Notes under the pieces: model-generated
What the model was told of the DNA's origin: nothing
Databases searched by the model: none
Seen by the model: only the letters and a program-made list of their open reading frames with translations
Part shown: positions 19,565 through 29,099 of the stretch, one piece after another
Position numbering within the stretch: the first letter of the stretch is position 1
How the letters are laid out: every line of letters starts with the position of its first letter
Program-made: the position numbers and the translations under genes
Origin: Photobacterium sp. GJ3
GTDB lineage: Bacteria; Pseudomonadota; Gammaproteobacteria; Enterobacterales; Vibrionaceae
Direction: 5' to 3'
DNA: 64,000 nt
NCBI RefSeq assembly: GCF_018199995.1
Contig: NZ_CP073578.1
Span: 2,108,001-2,172,000 of the forward strand

Positions 19565-20521
19565 ATGACCACAGCACGCAGCCAACTGATCAGTGTCGAA
19601 GCAACGCCCTATTACCATTGTGTTTCTCGGTGTGTCCGTCGCTCTTTTCTTTGCGGGTACGATGAGTTGACTCAGACGAGCTATGAACACCGTCGCGGCT
19701 GGGTCGAAAAGCGATTGAAGCGGATTGCCAGCGTCTTTTGCATTGATGTTTGTGCTTACGCAATCATGAGTAATCACTATCATTTAGTGCTGCATATCAA
19801 CACCAAGCGAGTCCATCAACTTTCTGAATACGAGGTCATTCAGCGCTGGCTCACGTTGCACCAGGCGCCGGTACTGATTCAGCGGTACTTACAGGGGGAA
19901 ATCTCATCGAAGTCTGAGCAAAAGGCATGCCTCGCAATCATCCGAACCTGGCGGGAAAGACTCTGCTCCATTAGTTGGTTCATGCGGCTTCTCAATCAAT
20001 TCATTGCCAGTGAAGCCAATCGAGAAGACGATTGTACGGGTCACTTTTGGGAAGGTCGTTTCAAAAGTCAGGCGTTGCTGGATGATAAAGCGTTGGCCGC
20101 CGCCATGGCCTATGTCGACTTGAACCCGGTTCGGGCCGGGGTTGCTGAGACACCGGAAACATCCGACTTTACATCGGTAAAAACACGGATTGAATCACTT
20201 CGACAAACGAAAGCCTCTGCACCTTCTCTGTTTCCTTTCGCTGGAAATCCGAGAAAAGACATGCCGGACGGACTCCCGTTCCGCTTGTTGGATTATCTGA
20301 AACTCCTCGACTGGACCGGGCGGCAAATCAAAGCGGGCAAACATGGCCAAATTGAATCAAGGCAACAACCCATTCTGGCACGACTCGGCTTGAATCATCA
20401 GACATGGTTGAAAATCTGTACACAAATCGAGAAAGGTGCACTCATTGGCTCCCTTGTTGCCATTCAATCGGCCATGCCAGTATTAAATCGAAAGCGGAGA
20501 ACAGGATTACGTATTCCGTAA
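19565..20521 (+). CDS. REP-associated tyrosine transposase (RAYT, Y1 HUH family)
   Basis: 318 residues. The HUH motif is IMSNHYHLVLHI around residue 75, and GHFWEGRFKSQALLDD plus AMAYVDLNPVRAG, with the probable catalytic Tyr, are typical of the TnpA_REP/Y1 transposase family. Such enzymes nick single-stranded DNA at REP-like palindromes. The start ATG at 19565 is followed by a family-like N-terminus (ATPYYHCVSRCVRRSF). Motif clusters lie on both sides and may be its substrates. The ORF is intact. Confidence 0.92.
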   Translation: MTTARSQLISVEATPYYHCVSRCVRRSFLCGYDELTQTSYEHRRGWVEKRLKRIASVFCIDVCAYAIMSNHYHLVLHINTKRVHQLSEYEVIQRWLTLHQAPVLIQRYLQGEISSKSEQKACLAIIRTWRERLCSISWFMRLLNQFIASEANREDDCTGHFWEGRFKSQALLDDKALAAAMAYVDLNPVRAGVAETPETSDFTSVKTRIESLRQTKASAPSLFPFAGNPRKDMPDGLPFRLLDYLKLLDWTGRQIKAGKHGQIESRQQPILARLGLNHQTWLKICTQIEKGALIGSLVAIQSAMPVLNRKRRTGLRIP

Positions 20522-20695
20522 GCCAGAAGTCTCAACAAGCCTCCCCCTCTAAACGAGTATCCCGCTCGCCTGTATATCGGGTCAAACTAAGTAGACTGAT
20601 TGTTCATCTAAACATCAATGCAATTGCCATATCCAGTAAAACTCAAATAGTGTTTCATTGAGCCTCATGACGGCTAGAATCTGCTTTTACTTAAT

Positions 20696-20784
20696 ATGAC
20701 TGTCCCAGCACGCATTGCTCTAGTGCGACTGTCCAACTAAGACGTTAACCTGACTGTCCCAATTGAATCTTAAGATGACTGTCC
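20696..20784 (+). repeat. Cluster of TGACTGTCC motifs, right of RAYT
   Basis: Four copies in one orientation: ATGACTGTCCC at 20696, GCGACTGTCC at 20725, TGACTGTCCC at 20751 and ATGACTGTCC at 20775, spaced 24-29 bp apart. They match the motifs left of the transposase gene. The 175 bp between the RAYT stop and this cluster show no gene. Confidence 0.75.
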
Positions 20785-20851
20785 GATTATGGGAGACGAA
20801 AAACAGCAATCTGCCTCTTGAAACCAAAGACAGATGCCATACCAAAGATGA

Positions 20852-21195
20852 TTAGCCTTCAACATCGTAGGTTTTTCGCCAGACTCTCACTTGCTTCACT
20901 TCAGAAGCATCACCAGAGAAAGTGAAAGTATATTTTCTCGCAGCTTCATTCGGCACGATAAATTCAATCTGTTGCCAGCTTGCCAGCGTGTGAGAAAAAC
21001 CTTCTTTATCAATGGTCAGCAAAACGCCTTCCCCACTCAGGCCCGTAATTTTTACCGGCTTTTGGTGACAATTCTTAAAACTGAGTTCAACAACCGAGCC
21101 ATCCGAACTTTCTGTCGAACTTCTGCCTGCTTTGACCTCGGCTTGTGCGTTTGTTGCTGAGAGTCCGAGCAGGATCATGAATACTATTTTTTCAT
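20852..21195 (-). pseudogene. Small exported protein, start codon out of frame by one base
   Basis: The mature part (SDGSVVELSFKNCHQKPVKI to VRVWRKTYDVEG) is intact and looks periplasmic and beta-rich. A signal peptide MKKIVFMILLGLSATNAQA is readable only if the A6 run after the ATG (T6 on the plus strand, 21187-21192) had seven As; as given, ATG AAA AAA is followed by TAG. Translation could start at the ATG at 21178, which would cut the basic N-region of the signal. Probably a homopolymer error. Family not recognised. Confidence 0.6.
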
Positions 21196-21606
21196 TGTGC
21201 TCTATCCCTTGAAGGCCAACTGACATACATCATTTTTCACTCAACCGGTACCAGAGCGCCGCCGAAGCAACGATGACAAATACCAGTCCTGAATATCCAT
21301 GACAGAATGCGACAGATTTACATCGATGATGAAACTAAAATCGACTCATAAATCGGTCCTTTTGTCCAAGAATTCCTCTTGGGAATATCTGTATCAAATA
21401 CAGAGAAACACACATGAAAATGTAGAAACCGCCGAGAAAAATCATATATGAACATTGTATTTTTATAATAAACAAATTTAATTTTTACTAAAAATGTTGA
21501 CTGGTTTTTATAAAAATAACCATCAAGCCTTGTCATAACATTGTCAAATATAAAATTAAATGTATAATCAGCGCGCTTTTTATCGCTTTTATTGATTGGA
21601 TATATC
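21196..21606 (+). other. A+T-rich intergenic region
   Basis: About 410 bp between divergent genes. It becomes very A+T-rich from 21430 and should hold the promoter of the lipoprotein gene at 21607. I see no gene or strong hairpin. Confidence 0.4.
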
Positions 21607-21969
21607 ATGCAAGTATTGAAAACTCTGATTGTTGCGGGTGCAACACTGACTGCTGTGGGTTGTTCTACCATTCTGACCGATGAAAACCAGCGTATTAACG
21701 TTGTTTCTTCCTCTGATCAGAAATTCACTGTAGAAGTTGATGGCATCGAGCAAACTGCACCGGGCATCATCACTGTGAAAAAAGAAAACAAAAACAAAAC
21801 ACTGAAAGTGACTTCTGCGAAGTGTGAACAACAAATCGCACTAAACAAAGAAGTAGAGCCAACTTTCTTCGTCAACATTCTGTCAGGCGGTGCTTTCGGT
21901 TCAACCACCGACTTCGCTTCTGAAAAAATGTGGCGTTACCAGGATACCCTGCAAATCAACTGTAACTAA
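21607..21969 (+). CDS. Small lipoprotein, unknown function
   Basis: 120 residues from the ATG at 21607. The lipoprotein signal MQVLKTLIVAGATLTAVGC is followed by STILTDENQRINVVSSSDQKF, a pattern seen in small Vibrio/Pseudomonas envelope lipoproteins with a PEGA-like core (DGIEQTAPGIITVKKENK). Two further Cys residues (AKCEQQ, QINCN) could pair. A start 15 bp upstream is possible but would lengthen the n-region. A terminator lies 40 bp after the stop, inside the next gene. Confidence 0.7.
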   Translation: MQVLKTLIVAGATLTAVGCSTILTDENQRINVVSSSDQKFTVEVDGIEQTAPGIITVKKENKNKTLKVTSAKCEQQIALNKEVEPTFFVNILSGGAFGSTTDFASEKMWRYQDTLQINCN

Positions 21970-22002
21970 GCATTCGTATTCATGCAGTTTGATAAACAAT
22001 TG

Positions 22003-23817
22003 ATGTTAAGAAGCCTCTTGGGGGCTTCTTTTTTTTGGTTCGCCAGCATTCAGCCGACACTGGCCGGTTCAGCGGTGTCCGCCGGTATAATCAGTAGTGA
22101 CGCGGCTGCCATTGCCCAGTTTTCCGCATTGCTCCATGTGAGTGATCATTCACTCAACATTCAAGACGACGATTTTTATTTCTCGTCGGATCCAACAAAC
22201 ATTCAGGCTGAGATTGAAGCCAATTTAGCGCAAGTGACCAACCCGGAGCATACTCAGGATTACATCTGCCGTTTTCCGGCCAGAGCCCAATGGCTGTCTG
22301 AACACAGTACACAAGTTTCGCCACCTGACTTTTCCCGCTGCCCGGATCTGCAGGCATTTTTAGACGCTGTTTCCGCAAAAAATATCAGCCTGACCTATGC
22401 TTCTGAAAATCTGATGAGCCCGAGCAGCTTCATGGGCCACACGTTTCTCAAACTCAGCGACAATGAAAACAATCCCGGCCATGCTGTTTCTTTTTTTACC
22501 GAAGTTGATGGATTCAACTTACCCAAAATCATGTTTGATTCTCTGGTCGTCGGCAAAGAAGGCTACTTTATTGTCTCGCCCTACCGGGAAAGCCTGAGTT
22601 TTTATAAAAACATCGAAGGCAGAAACGTTTTTGAATATCAGCTGGCAATGTCAGACAAAAACAAACAGCTGATCCAATTACACTTGTGGGAATTAAAAGA
22701 TACTCGAATTGATTATTTTTTCCACAATCAAAATTGCGCCTCCATTACGCTCAATATACTGGCGATTGCCAATCCGGATTTGATGGAACACCGCCGCGAC
22801 TGGCTGAGTCCGCTGGATATGATCCAACTCGCCCAGCGGCACCACATGATTCAGCAAACCAGCATTACTCCTTCAACGGGCTGGAAATTACGGGCCTATG
22901 GTGCATCTCAGCAAGATGAAACCAAACAGTCGCTGCTTGCGCAGCTCATCGCCGGTCATCTGAAAACCCGCTTCAACGACCCCCAGATTTCCGCTGGCGA
23001 GCAATTCCTGACCTGGGAATTCGCGCAGGCCATGAACCAGTATTTGCTGGAAAATGAAGACATCTCCCAGGAGATCTATGCCGAAAACACCGCAAAGCTG
23101 ACAGCCTATGACACAGAATTTGCATCGTACGCTGTTGATTTGAGTGAATTTAAAAATCCCATCAACCGGAACAAAGATGCTCAATGGCACCTCGGCACCC
23201 GATGGTCTAATACGGGCGAACCGCATCTCACCGCAACCTGGCTGCCAGCTTCACATACACTGACGGATGATAACCGCAATGCATTCAGCGAATCCTCACT
23301 GGAACTGATGAAAATTTCGGTCAGTGCTGATCAAAACAGTTTCAATCTCGACAACTTCACCCTATACGGCATCCAGAGCTACCTACCTTATGATCCGCTG
23401 TTTGGCGGGCTGTCCGGCAAGTTTTCGATTCAGTGGGATCGCGGCACGGATTTTTCTGAGCGGGAGAACAAACGATTCTTTTTCTCTGGTGGCTTGGGGC
23501 TGAGTTATCCCATCAATCACGCCATGTTGACTTACGCCACGGTCGATACTGAACTGTCATTCAATACAGACATCGCCTGGGGCGCAATTGGCGTCGATAT
23601 GGGGCTTATCAGCTACTTCCGTCATGACGTGAAAATGAACCTGTCGGCGAGCACAGTCTGGAACCAGTACGCCAGCAGCAATTTCAGACATCAGGCTGCC
23701 GTCACTCTGTCCTATCTGGGGTTTACAGACAGTGCCGTCGATCTGCGGGCGCAATACAATGAAATGGATGGACTTCGTGAAGGCCAGATCCGGGCGATTT
23801 ATCGACATTATTACTGA
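22003..23817 (+). CDS. DUF4105 domain protein with C-terminal outer-membrane barrel
   Basis: About 604 residues. A signal peptide MLRSLLGASFFWFASIQPTLAG is followed by a DUF4105 domain (ENLMSPSSFMGHTFLKLSDN, FFHNQNCASITLNIL). The His in MGHTFLK and the Cys in NQNCAS fit the proposed cysteine-peptidase-like or lipoprotein N-acyltransferase-like active site of this family. The last 200 residues show alternating strands ending GQIRAIYRHYY, an aromatic terminus typical of outer-membrane barrels. An upstream ATG at 21982 (MQFDKQL) is also possible. The signal-peptide codons coincide with a terminator hairpin. Confidence 0.85.
   Translation: MLRSLLGASFFWFASIQPTLAGSAVSAGIISSDAAAIAQFSALLHVSDHSLNIQDDDFYFSSDPTNIQAEIEANLAQVTNPEHTQDYICRFPARAQWLSEHSTQVSPPDFSRCPDLQAFLDAVSAKNISLTYASENLMSPSSFMGHTFLKLSDNENNPGHAVSFFTEVDGFNLPKIMFDSLVVGKEGYFIVSPYRESLSFYKNIEGRNVFEYQLAMSDKNKQLIQLHLWELKDTRIDYFFHNQNCASITLNILAIANPDLMEHRRDWLSPLDMIQLAQRHHMIQQTSITPSTGWKLRAYGASQQDETKQSLLAQLIAGHLKTRFNDPQISAGEQFLTWEFAQAMNQYLLENEDISQEIYAENTAKLTAYDTEFASYAVDLSEFKNPINRNKDAQWHLGTRWSNTGEPHLTATWLPASHTLTDDNRNAFSESSLELMKISVSADQNSFNLDNFTLYGIQSYLPYDPLFGGLSGKFSIQWDRGTDFSERENKRFFFSGGLGLSYPINHAMLTYATVDTELSFNTDIAWGAIGVDMGLISYFRHDVKMNLSASTVWNQYASSNFRHQAAVTLSYLGFTDSAVDLRAQYNEMDGLREGQIRAIYRHYY
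22010..22036 (+). terminator. Intrinsic terminator lying inside the signal-peptide codons
   Basis: GAAGCCTC (22010-22017) pairs with GGGGCTTC (22021-22028) around TTG, one pair being T-G, and is followed by eight Ts (22029-22036). It lies 40 bp after the lipoprotein stop and within codons 3-12 of the DUF4105 gene. Confidence 0.8.
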
Positions 23818-23902
23818 TCAGTTTTGATGTTTTTATCGACATAATGAGCTCCTGTCAGCCGCCAATAGAAGATAAATTCTGTGTGATCCCTGTGTTTCCC
23901 TC

Positions 23903-24079
23903 ATGCAGAAAATGCGTTTGTTTTTCTGCCTCAGGCTGGCAGCAATCCTTGCCTGCGATTCGGGTCACTGCTCCGGAGACATGATGCTTTCTGAACAGCC
24001 CACTCCCCTCACCGGTTTCCATCAGCTCAATGAAGCGCAACTGGATCGGACGATGACGGCCACTCAAAGACACCTTTGA
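23903..24079 (+). CDS. Possible 58-residue exported peptide
   Basis: ATG at 23903 opens MQKMRLFFCLRLAAILACDS, which could be a short signal or lipoprotein signal, then MMLSEQPTPLTGFHQLNEAQ and LDRTMTATQRHL before TGA at 24077. The 'L-x-E-x-x-L-D' tail recalls small Vibrio peptides, but no ribosome site is convincing. It lies in a 338-bp space without other genes, so it is kept at low confidence. Confidence 0.25.
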   Translation: MQKMRLFFCLRLAAILACDSGHCSGDMMLSEQPTPLTGFHQLNEAQLDRTMTATQRHL

Positions 24080-24155
24080 AATACGCCCGGTCTGTCATAT
24101 AACTAACACTCTGTGACTCAATTGACTGGCAGCCATACCGGCCAGAGGAAATGAC

Positions 24156-26054
24156 ATGACGGAATATCTTATCTATGCCTTTATTTACCTGATTGCAGCC
24201 GTCATAGCTGTACCGCTGGCACAGCGGTTCGGGCTGGGCTCCGTGCTGGGCTATCTCATTGCTGGCGTGGTGATCGGGCCGGTCATTGGCTTAGTGGGTG
24301 AAGAAACCACGTCGATTCAGCATTTTGCCGAGTTTGGTGTGGTGATCATGCTGTTTCTGGTGGGCCTGGAACTTGAACCCAAATCACTCTGGGCCATGCG
24401 TCATCGCCTTATCGGTCTGGGTGGATTACAGATTGGGCTGACCGCCCTCGCCTTTACCGGTGTGGGGCTTCTTTTTGAACTCCCGTGGACACTGGCGTTG
24501 GCAATCGGACTGATTCTGGCGATGTCTTCCACCGCCATTGTGCTCCAGACTTTCAACGAGAAAGGGCTGGAAAAGACGGAAGGCGGCAAAAACGCTTTCT
24601 CTGTGTTGCTGTTTCAGGACATCGCCGTGATCCCCATGCTGGCGTTACTGCCCTTGCTGGCATTACCTGAGTTAATTGCACAGGCGCAATCAGCAACCGC
24701 GGCGGCAGCAGAACATCATGAAGAGCTCAGTCTGGTGGCCGGGCTACCCGGCTGGGCTTATGGCCTGGTGATCACCGCCTCCATTGCCTTTGTGGTGGTT
24801 GGCGGGCACTATCTCAGCCGCCCTTTATTTCGCTTTGTCGCTGCTTCAGGTCTGCGGGAAATTTTCACCGCCACCGCACTGATGCTGGTGCTGGGTGTCT
24901 CCATTCTGATGAGTTTGGTCGGTCTGTCTCCGGCGCTGGGGACTTTTCTTGCCGGGGTGGTACTGGCGAACAGTGAATTTCGCCATGAATTAGAATCCAA
25001 CATCGATCCCTTTAAAGGGCTGCTGCTGGGTTTGTTCTTTATTACCGTTGGTGCTGGGATCAATTTCAACATCCTGTTCAGCGAGTTCTTCACCGTGATT
25101 GCTCTGACACTGGGCATCATGCTCATCAAAGCACTGGTGCTCTTCGTGCTCGCTTTTATTTTCAGGATTCGAAACAGCAACCGTTGGTTATTTGCCCTAA
25201 GTCTGGCGCAGGCCGGTGAGTTCGGGTTCGTCCTGATCAGCTTTACCGTGCAGAACCATGTCCTGCCCCCTGAGCTTGCCCAGACCCTCTCACTGGTGGT
25301 TGCCTTGTCGATGATGTTCACGCCGGGGCTGTTTATCTTCTACGACAAAGTCATTCTGCCCCGCTTCGAGCATTCTTCAAATGAGCGCGAAGCCGATCCA
25401 ATTGATGAGCAAGGCACGGTGATCATCGCCGGGATCGGCCGTTTCGGTCAGATCGTCAACCGTTTGCTGATTGCCAATGGCGTCAAAACCGTGGTGCTGG
25501 ACCATCAATCGACCATCATTGATACCATGCGAAAAATTAATACCAAGGCTTATTTCGGCGATGCAACCCGCCCCGATCTGCTCCATACCGCAGGGATTGA
25601 GCATGCCGCCATGGTCGTGGTTGCCATGGACACCCCGGAAAGCAGCATCATGCTGGTCAAACACATCAAACAAAACTATCCGCGAGTGAAAGTACTTGCC
25701 CGCGCCTATGACCGGGGCCACAGTTACCGGCTTCGTCAGGCAGGTGCTGATGTGATTGAATCTGAAACCTACCATTCAGCACTGGAAATTGGTGCCGCAG
25801 CCCTGCGGGAGTTGGGTCACCCAGCCCGCCTGGCCCAGCAGCAGAAAACCGCCTACAAACGGGTTGATGACGAACTGTCATCCAGTCTGTATGAAGCCTG
25901 GCTGGGAGAATCCAGAGAAGGCGAGCGATTTGACAATAACTACCTCAAACTCTTTATGCAGTTTGAAGACCGTATCCATGAAGAAATGGCGTTTGAGCGT
26001 TCGAATCATGTCTCGGAACAAGGTCAGGAACAGAACGAGCAATCATCAAAATAA
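24156..26054 (+). CDS. CPA2-family cation:proton antiporter with RCK domain (KefB/KefC-like)
   Basis: 632 residues. Residues 1-380 form about twelve membrane helices with LGYLIAGVVIGPVIGLVG, FLVGLELEPKSLW, SSTAIVLQTFNEKG, and LLFQDIAVIPMLALLP; a Rossmann RCK_N domain follows (VIIAGIGRFGQIVNRLL, FGDATRPDLLHTAGI). The acidic tail fits Kef-type glutathione-gated K+ efflux proteins. The Kef accessory reductase (KefF/G) is not next to it. The ATG at 24156 follows AGAGGA. Potassium versus sodium specificity cannot be read from the sequence. Confidence 0.92.
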   Translation: MTEYLIYAFIYLIAAVIAVPLAQRFGLGSVLGYLIAGVVIGPVIGLVGEETTSIQHFAEFGVVIMLFLVGLELEPKSLWAMRHRLIGLGGLQIGLTALAFTGVGLLFELPWTLALAIGLILAMSSTAIVLQTFNEKGLEKTEGGKNAFSVLLFQDIAVIPMLALLPLLALPELIAQAQSATAAAAEHHEELSLVAGLPGWAYGLVITASIAFVVVGGHYLSRPLFRFVAASGLREIFTATALMLVLGVSILMSLVGLSPALGTFLAGVVLANSEFRHELESNIDPFKGLLLGLFFITVGAGINFNILFSEFFTVIALTLGIMLIKALVLFVLAFIFRIRNSNRWLFALSLAQAGEFGFVLISFTVQNHVLPPELAQTLSLVVALSMMFTPGLFIFYDKVILPRFEHSSNEREADPIDEQGTVIIAGIGRFGQIVNRLLIANGVKTVVLDHQSTIIDTMRKINTKAYFGDATRPDLLHTAGIEHAAMVVVAMDTPESSIMLVKHIKQNYPRVKVLARAYDRGHSYRLRQAGADVIESETYHSALEIGAAALRELGHPARLAQQQKTAYKRVDDELSSSLYEAWLGESREGERFDNNYLKLFMQFEDRIHEEMAFERSNHVSEQGQEQNEQSSK

Positions 26055-26148
26055 TCAGTAAAACCAAGCGTTTTTCTGACCGTTTACCCGATTCAAATTA
26101 ACAGGCATAGTCTGACACTCTGGCATCAATTATCTGAAAGAAGGGTCC

Positions 26149-27132
26149 ATGACACTACCGCCACGCTCAATCTTAGATTTAGCGCCTGTTGTTGAAGGCG
26201 CCGATTTCTCGACCACTTATGCGCGTTCTCTCTCGTTAGCGCAACATGCGGAACAATGGGGTTACAAGCGATTCTGGCTGGCGGAACACCACAATATGCC
26301 GGATATTGCCAGTGCTGCGACATCGGTGTTGATCAGCCATATCGGGGCACAAACGTCCTCGATTCGTCTGGGTTCTGGCGGGATCATGCTGCCCAACCAT
26401 GCGCCGCTGGTGATTGCCGAGCAATTCGGCACGCTGGAAGCGCTCTATCCGGGGCGGATTGATCTGGGACTGGGCCGTGCGCCGGGCACCGACTACCCGA
26501 CCATGCATGCGCTGCGACGGGATCCGGAACGCATGGATCCGAATTTTGATGAGCTGTTGGAAGAACTGGCATTCTTCATGGGGCCGGTTTCCCCGCATCA
26601 GCCCGTCAAAGCCTATCCGGGCAACAATTCGGCGGTTCCTATCTGGCTGCTCGGCTCGAGCACCTACAGCGCCCGGCTGGCCGGGATCAAAGGATTGCCG
26701 TTCGCTTTCGCATCCCACTTCGCGCCGGATGCCATGATGCGCGCCATTCAAATCTACCGTGAACATTTCCAGCCTTCTGAGCAGTTGGCAAAACCCTATG
26801 TGATGATCGGTGTCAACATCATTGTGGCTGAAACAAATGAAGAAGCGCAGTATCTGGGCACCACCGAAAAACAGAAATTCCTCAATATGATCCGGGGTGT
26901 TCAGGGCAAAATTCCACCGCCGGTCTGGAGTATGGAATCGGTTTGGCTGCCCCATGAAAAACGTCAGATTGAATCCCAGTTACGGGAGTCGATCCATGGG
27001 GATCCTGAAACCGTTCGCAAGCGTCTGGTGGCATTGGTCGAACGCACCCAGGCCGATGAGATTATGGCCAATGCCCTGATCTTTGATCAGGAGAAAAAGC
27101 TGCGATCTTATGAGTTACTGGCAGAGCTGTAA
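26149..27132 (+). CDS. LLM-class flavin-dependent oxidoreductase (luciferase-like)
   Basis: 327 residues of the bacterial luciferase-like TIM-barrel family. Motifs: [70 protein letters not shown]. These define the YhbW-like LLM group (MsnO8 type) that uses FMN and reduces or oxidises an unknown small molecule. Cytosolic. A clear bidirectional-looking terminator separates it from the convergent EamA gene. Confidence 0.92.
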   Translation: MTLPPRSILDLAPVVEGADFSTTYARSLSLAQHAEQWGYKRFWLAEHHNMPDIASAATSVLISHIGAQTSSIRLGSGGIMLPNHAPLVIAEQFGTLEALYPGRIDLGLGRAPGTDYPTMHALRRDPERMDPNFDELLEELAFFMGPVSPHQPVKAYPGNNSAVPIWLLGSSTYSARLAGIKGLPFAFASHFAPDAMMRAIQIYREHFQPSEQLAKPYVMIGVNIIVAETNEEAQYLGTTEKQKFLNMIRGVQGKIPPPVWSMESVWLPHEKRQIESQLRESIHGDPETVRKRLVALVERTQADEIMANALIFDQEKKLRSYELLAEL

Positions 27133-27138
27133 TCATGA

Positions 27139-27167
27139 CCGGGAGTCGTGGCACTCCCGGATTTTTT
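27139..27167 (+). terminator. Intrinsic terminator after the LLM gene
   Basis: CCGGGAGT (27139-27146) pairs with ACTCCCGG (27153-27160) around CGTGGC, followed by A and six Ts. Confidence 0.9.
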
Positions 27168-28085
27168 ATACCGCCTGCGTCGCTTTTCTGAATCCCGGCA
27201 ATCTTGGCAACAGCAGCCCCAGAATCACAATCGCGATACCGGCAAGCTGAAGCAGGGTGACCGATTGCCCCATCAGGAAGGCCGTCAGCACTGCAAAAAC
27301 CGGAACGAAATTAAAGAAAAGAGCGGCTGTTTGCGACCCCAGTTCCCGGACACCATTCAACCACAGCAGATAACCGGCCACCGTGCCAAAGACGCCAATG
27401 TAAACCACTTCCGTCATCCCGACAGTAGAACTGCTGAACAGCGCTGCAAACGGGCGGACTTCCGGCGTGGCCAGACACATCAGCCCAATCACAGTCGCAC
27501 CACTGAGCATGCCGACAAAGGTGTATGGGATAACAGGCATCCAGCGGCTGATGCCCTGACTGCAGTAAGTGTAAAAACTCCAGGCAAACATGCCGCAGAA
27601 GATCATTTTATCGCCCTGATTGAATTGCATCTTGAGCAGCGCCTCCAGATGACCGTTGGTGATCACCACCAGCACGCCAGATAAACTGACCACAAGACTG
27701 AGACATTGCAGCCGGGTCGGCAAAGTGCGCATCGCGACACAGGCAATGAGTGCAGTCGTCAGCGGGCTGAGCGCCATGATCAGCGAACCATTGGTTGCCG
27801 CCGTGTGTTCCAGTCCGGTAAAGAGCCCGAGATTCAGGCCGCCGACCCCCACTGCGCTGACCGCGACAACCCAGATCCATTGCCTGACGGTTAACACAAA
27901 CCGCTCCGCCCCATGATCAGCATGTAGAGCGCCAGACAGGCCGCCGCGATGGTAAAACGCCAGAAGACCAGTGTGAGTGCATGTACTTCATTCAGGGCAT
28001 GTTTGCCAATCGGAAAGCAACTGCCCCAAAAGAAGGTACATAAAATGAGCAGGGCCACAGCTTTCAGTGGTGAAGGTGATTGCAT
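27166..28085 (-). pseudogene. EamA/DMT-family exporter, frameshifted
   Basis: Two frames make one ten-helix EamA transporter of about 305 residues. The first (27891-28085) is MQSPSPLKAVALLILCTFFW, ...CFPIGKHALNEV, ending MLIMGRSGLC; the second resumes LTVRQWIWVVAVSAVG to GLLLPRLPGFRKATQAV. One extra T at the T3 run (AAA on the plus strand, 27898-27900) restores SGFVLTVRQW. Two EamA repeats are visible (TLVFWRFTIAAACL and FVGMLSGATVIGL). It is divergent from a LysR regulator over about 85 bp, the usual regulator/exporter arrangement. Confidence 0.88.
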
Positions 28086-28169
28086 CAGAACTCCAGATGA
28101 CTTGTCAGAAGATAACCGCTAGTCTATTGGTTTCAATATCTGGATAAATAAGCAATTTCAGAACGGTAG

Positions 28170-29075
28170 ATGCCAAAAATGAAATCTAACTATTCCCTCG
28201 ACGATCTGCGCTGCTTTTGTACCGTTGCCCGAATGGGCAGCTTTAAAGCCGCGGCAGAACAGTTAGGCATGCCACTGTCCACGCTCAGCCGACGCATCCG
28301 CCAGCTGGAAACGGATCTTCAATTGCGGCTACTGAACCGCGACGCCCACCGTGTGTCACTCACCCATACCGGTCAGCAGTATTTTGAGCGCTCCGGAGCG
28401 CTGTTTGATGAATTAAGTGACATTGGGGAAGACTTGCACCGGGATAAGCATGAACCCCAAGGGAAAATCCGGATCAGTGCACCAATCAATGCAGGCTCCC
28501 AGTTTTTGCGGACCATCTTTTTTGACTTCCTGCAGCAATATCCGGATATCCAGCTCGACCTGCAATTTTCAAATTCACTGATCGATATTGAAGCACAGGC
28601 AATGGATGTTGTGTTTCGGGTTGGCAGCCCTGTGGTGGAAAACTGGATTGCACGCCCATTGAAAGACATCCATTTTATTGTCTGCGGACACCCGGATTAT
28701 CCGGTTCAGGCCATCACGCATCCAGAGATGCTGAGCGAACATCCGTCGATTGTCTGCCACCCGATGTCAATCTGGCAATTGGTCCATCCGAAAAGCGGTC
28801 TGGAATATGACCACCAGCCCGCCAAAGGGTTACGGCTGGAAGTCGATGAAATCCGGATGCTGACCCATGCCATTCAGTCAGGCCTGGGGATTGGTTACAT
28901 CCCGGATTATTTTGCCGTGCCCATGATTAAGCAGGGTGAGCTCAGCCGTGTCCTGGCCGACTGGCAAAGTCAACCCAGAACGCTGTTCATGCTCTATCGC
29001 GATCGGGATCATCTGCCGATGCGGGTACGCTTATTTGTTGAGTTCGTGATGGCACGGTTTGAGTCTATGACATAA
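28170..29075 (+). CDS. LysR-family transcriptional regulator
   Basis: 301 residues. The winged HTH is YSLDDLRCFCTVARMGSFKA to LSTLSRRIRQLETDLQ, followed by a substrate-binding domain of two lobes (GKIRISAPINAGSQFLRTIF, MDVVFRVGSP, IQSGLGIGYIPDYF). The GSFKAAAEQL and INAGSQFLR features resemble the CrgA/AaeR type of LysR proteins. It is divergent from the EamA exporter and is likely its activator. Starts at 28170 and 28179 are both possible. Confidence 0.92.
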   Translation: MPKMKSNYSLDDLRCFCTVARMGSFKAAAEQLGMPLSTLSRRIRQLETDLQLRLLNRDAHRVSLTHTGQQYFERSGALFDELSDIGEDLHRDKHEPQGKIRISAPINAGSQFLRTIFFDFLQQYPDIQLDLQFSNSLIDIEAQAMDVVFRVGSPVVENWIARPLKDIHFIVCGHPDYPVQAITHPEMLSEHPSIVCHPMSIWQLVHPKSGLEYDHQPAKGLRLEVDEIRMLTHAIQSGLGIGYIPDYFAVPMIKQGELSRVLADWQSQPRTLFMLYRDRDHLPMRVRLFVEFVMARFESMT

Positions 29076-29099
29076 TCCGTTACCTGCTCACGCACCACC

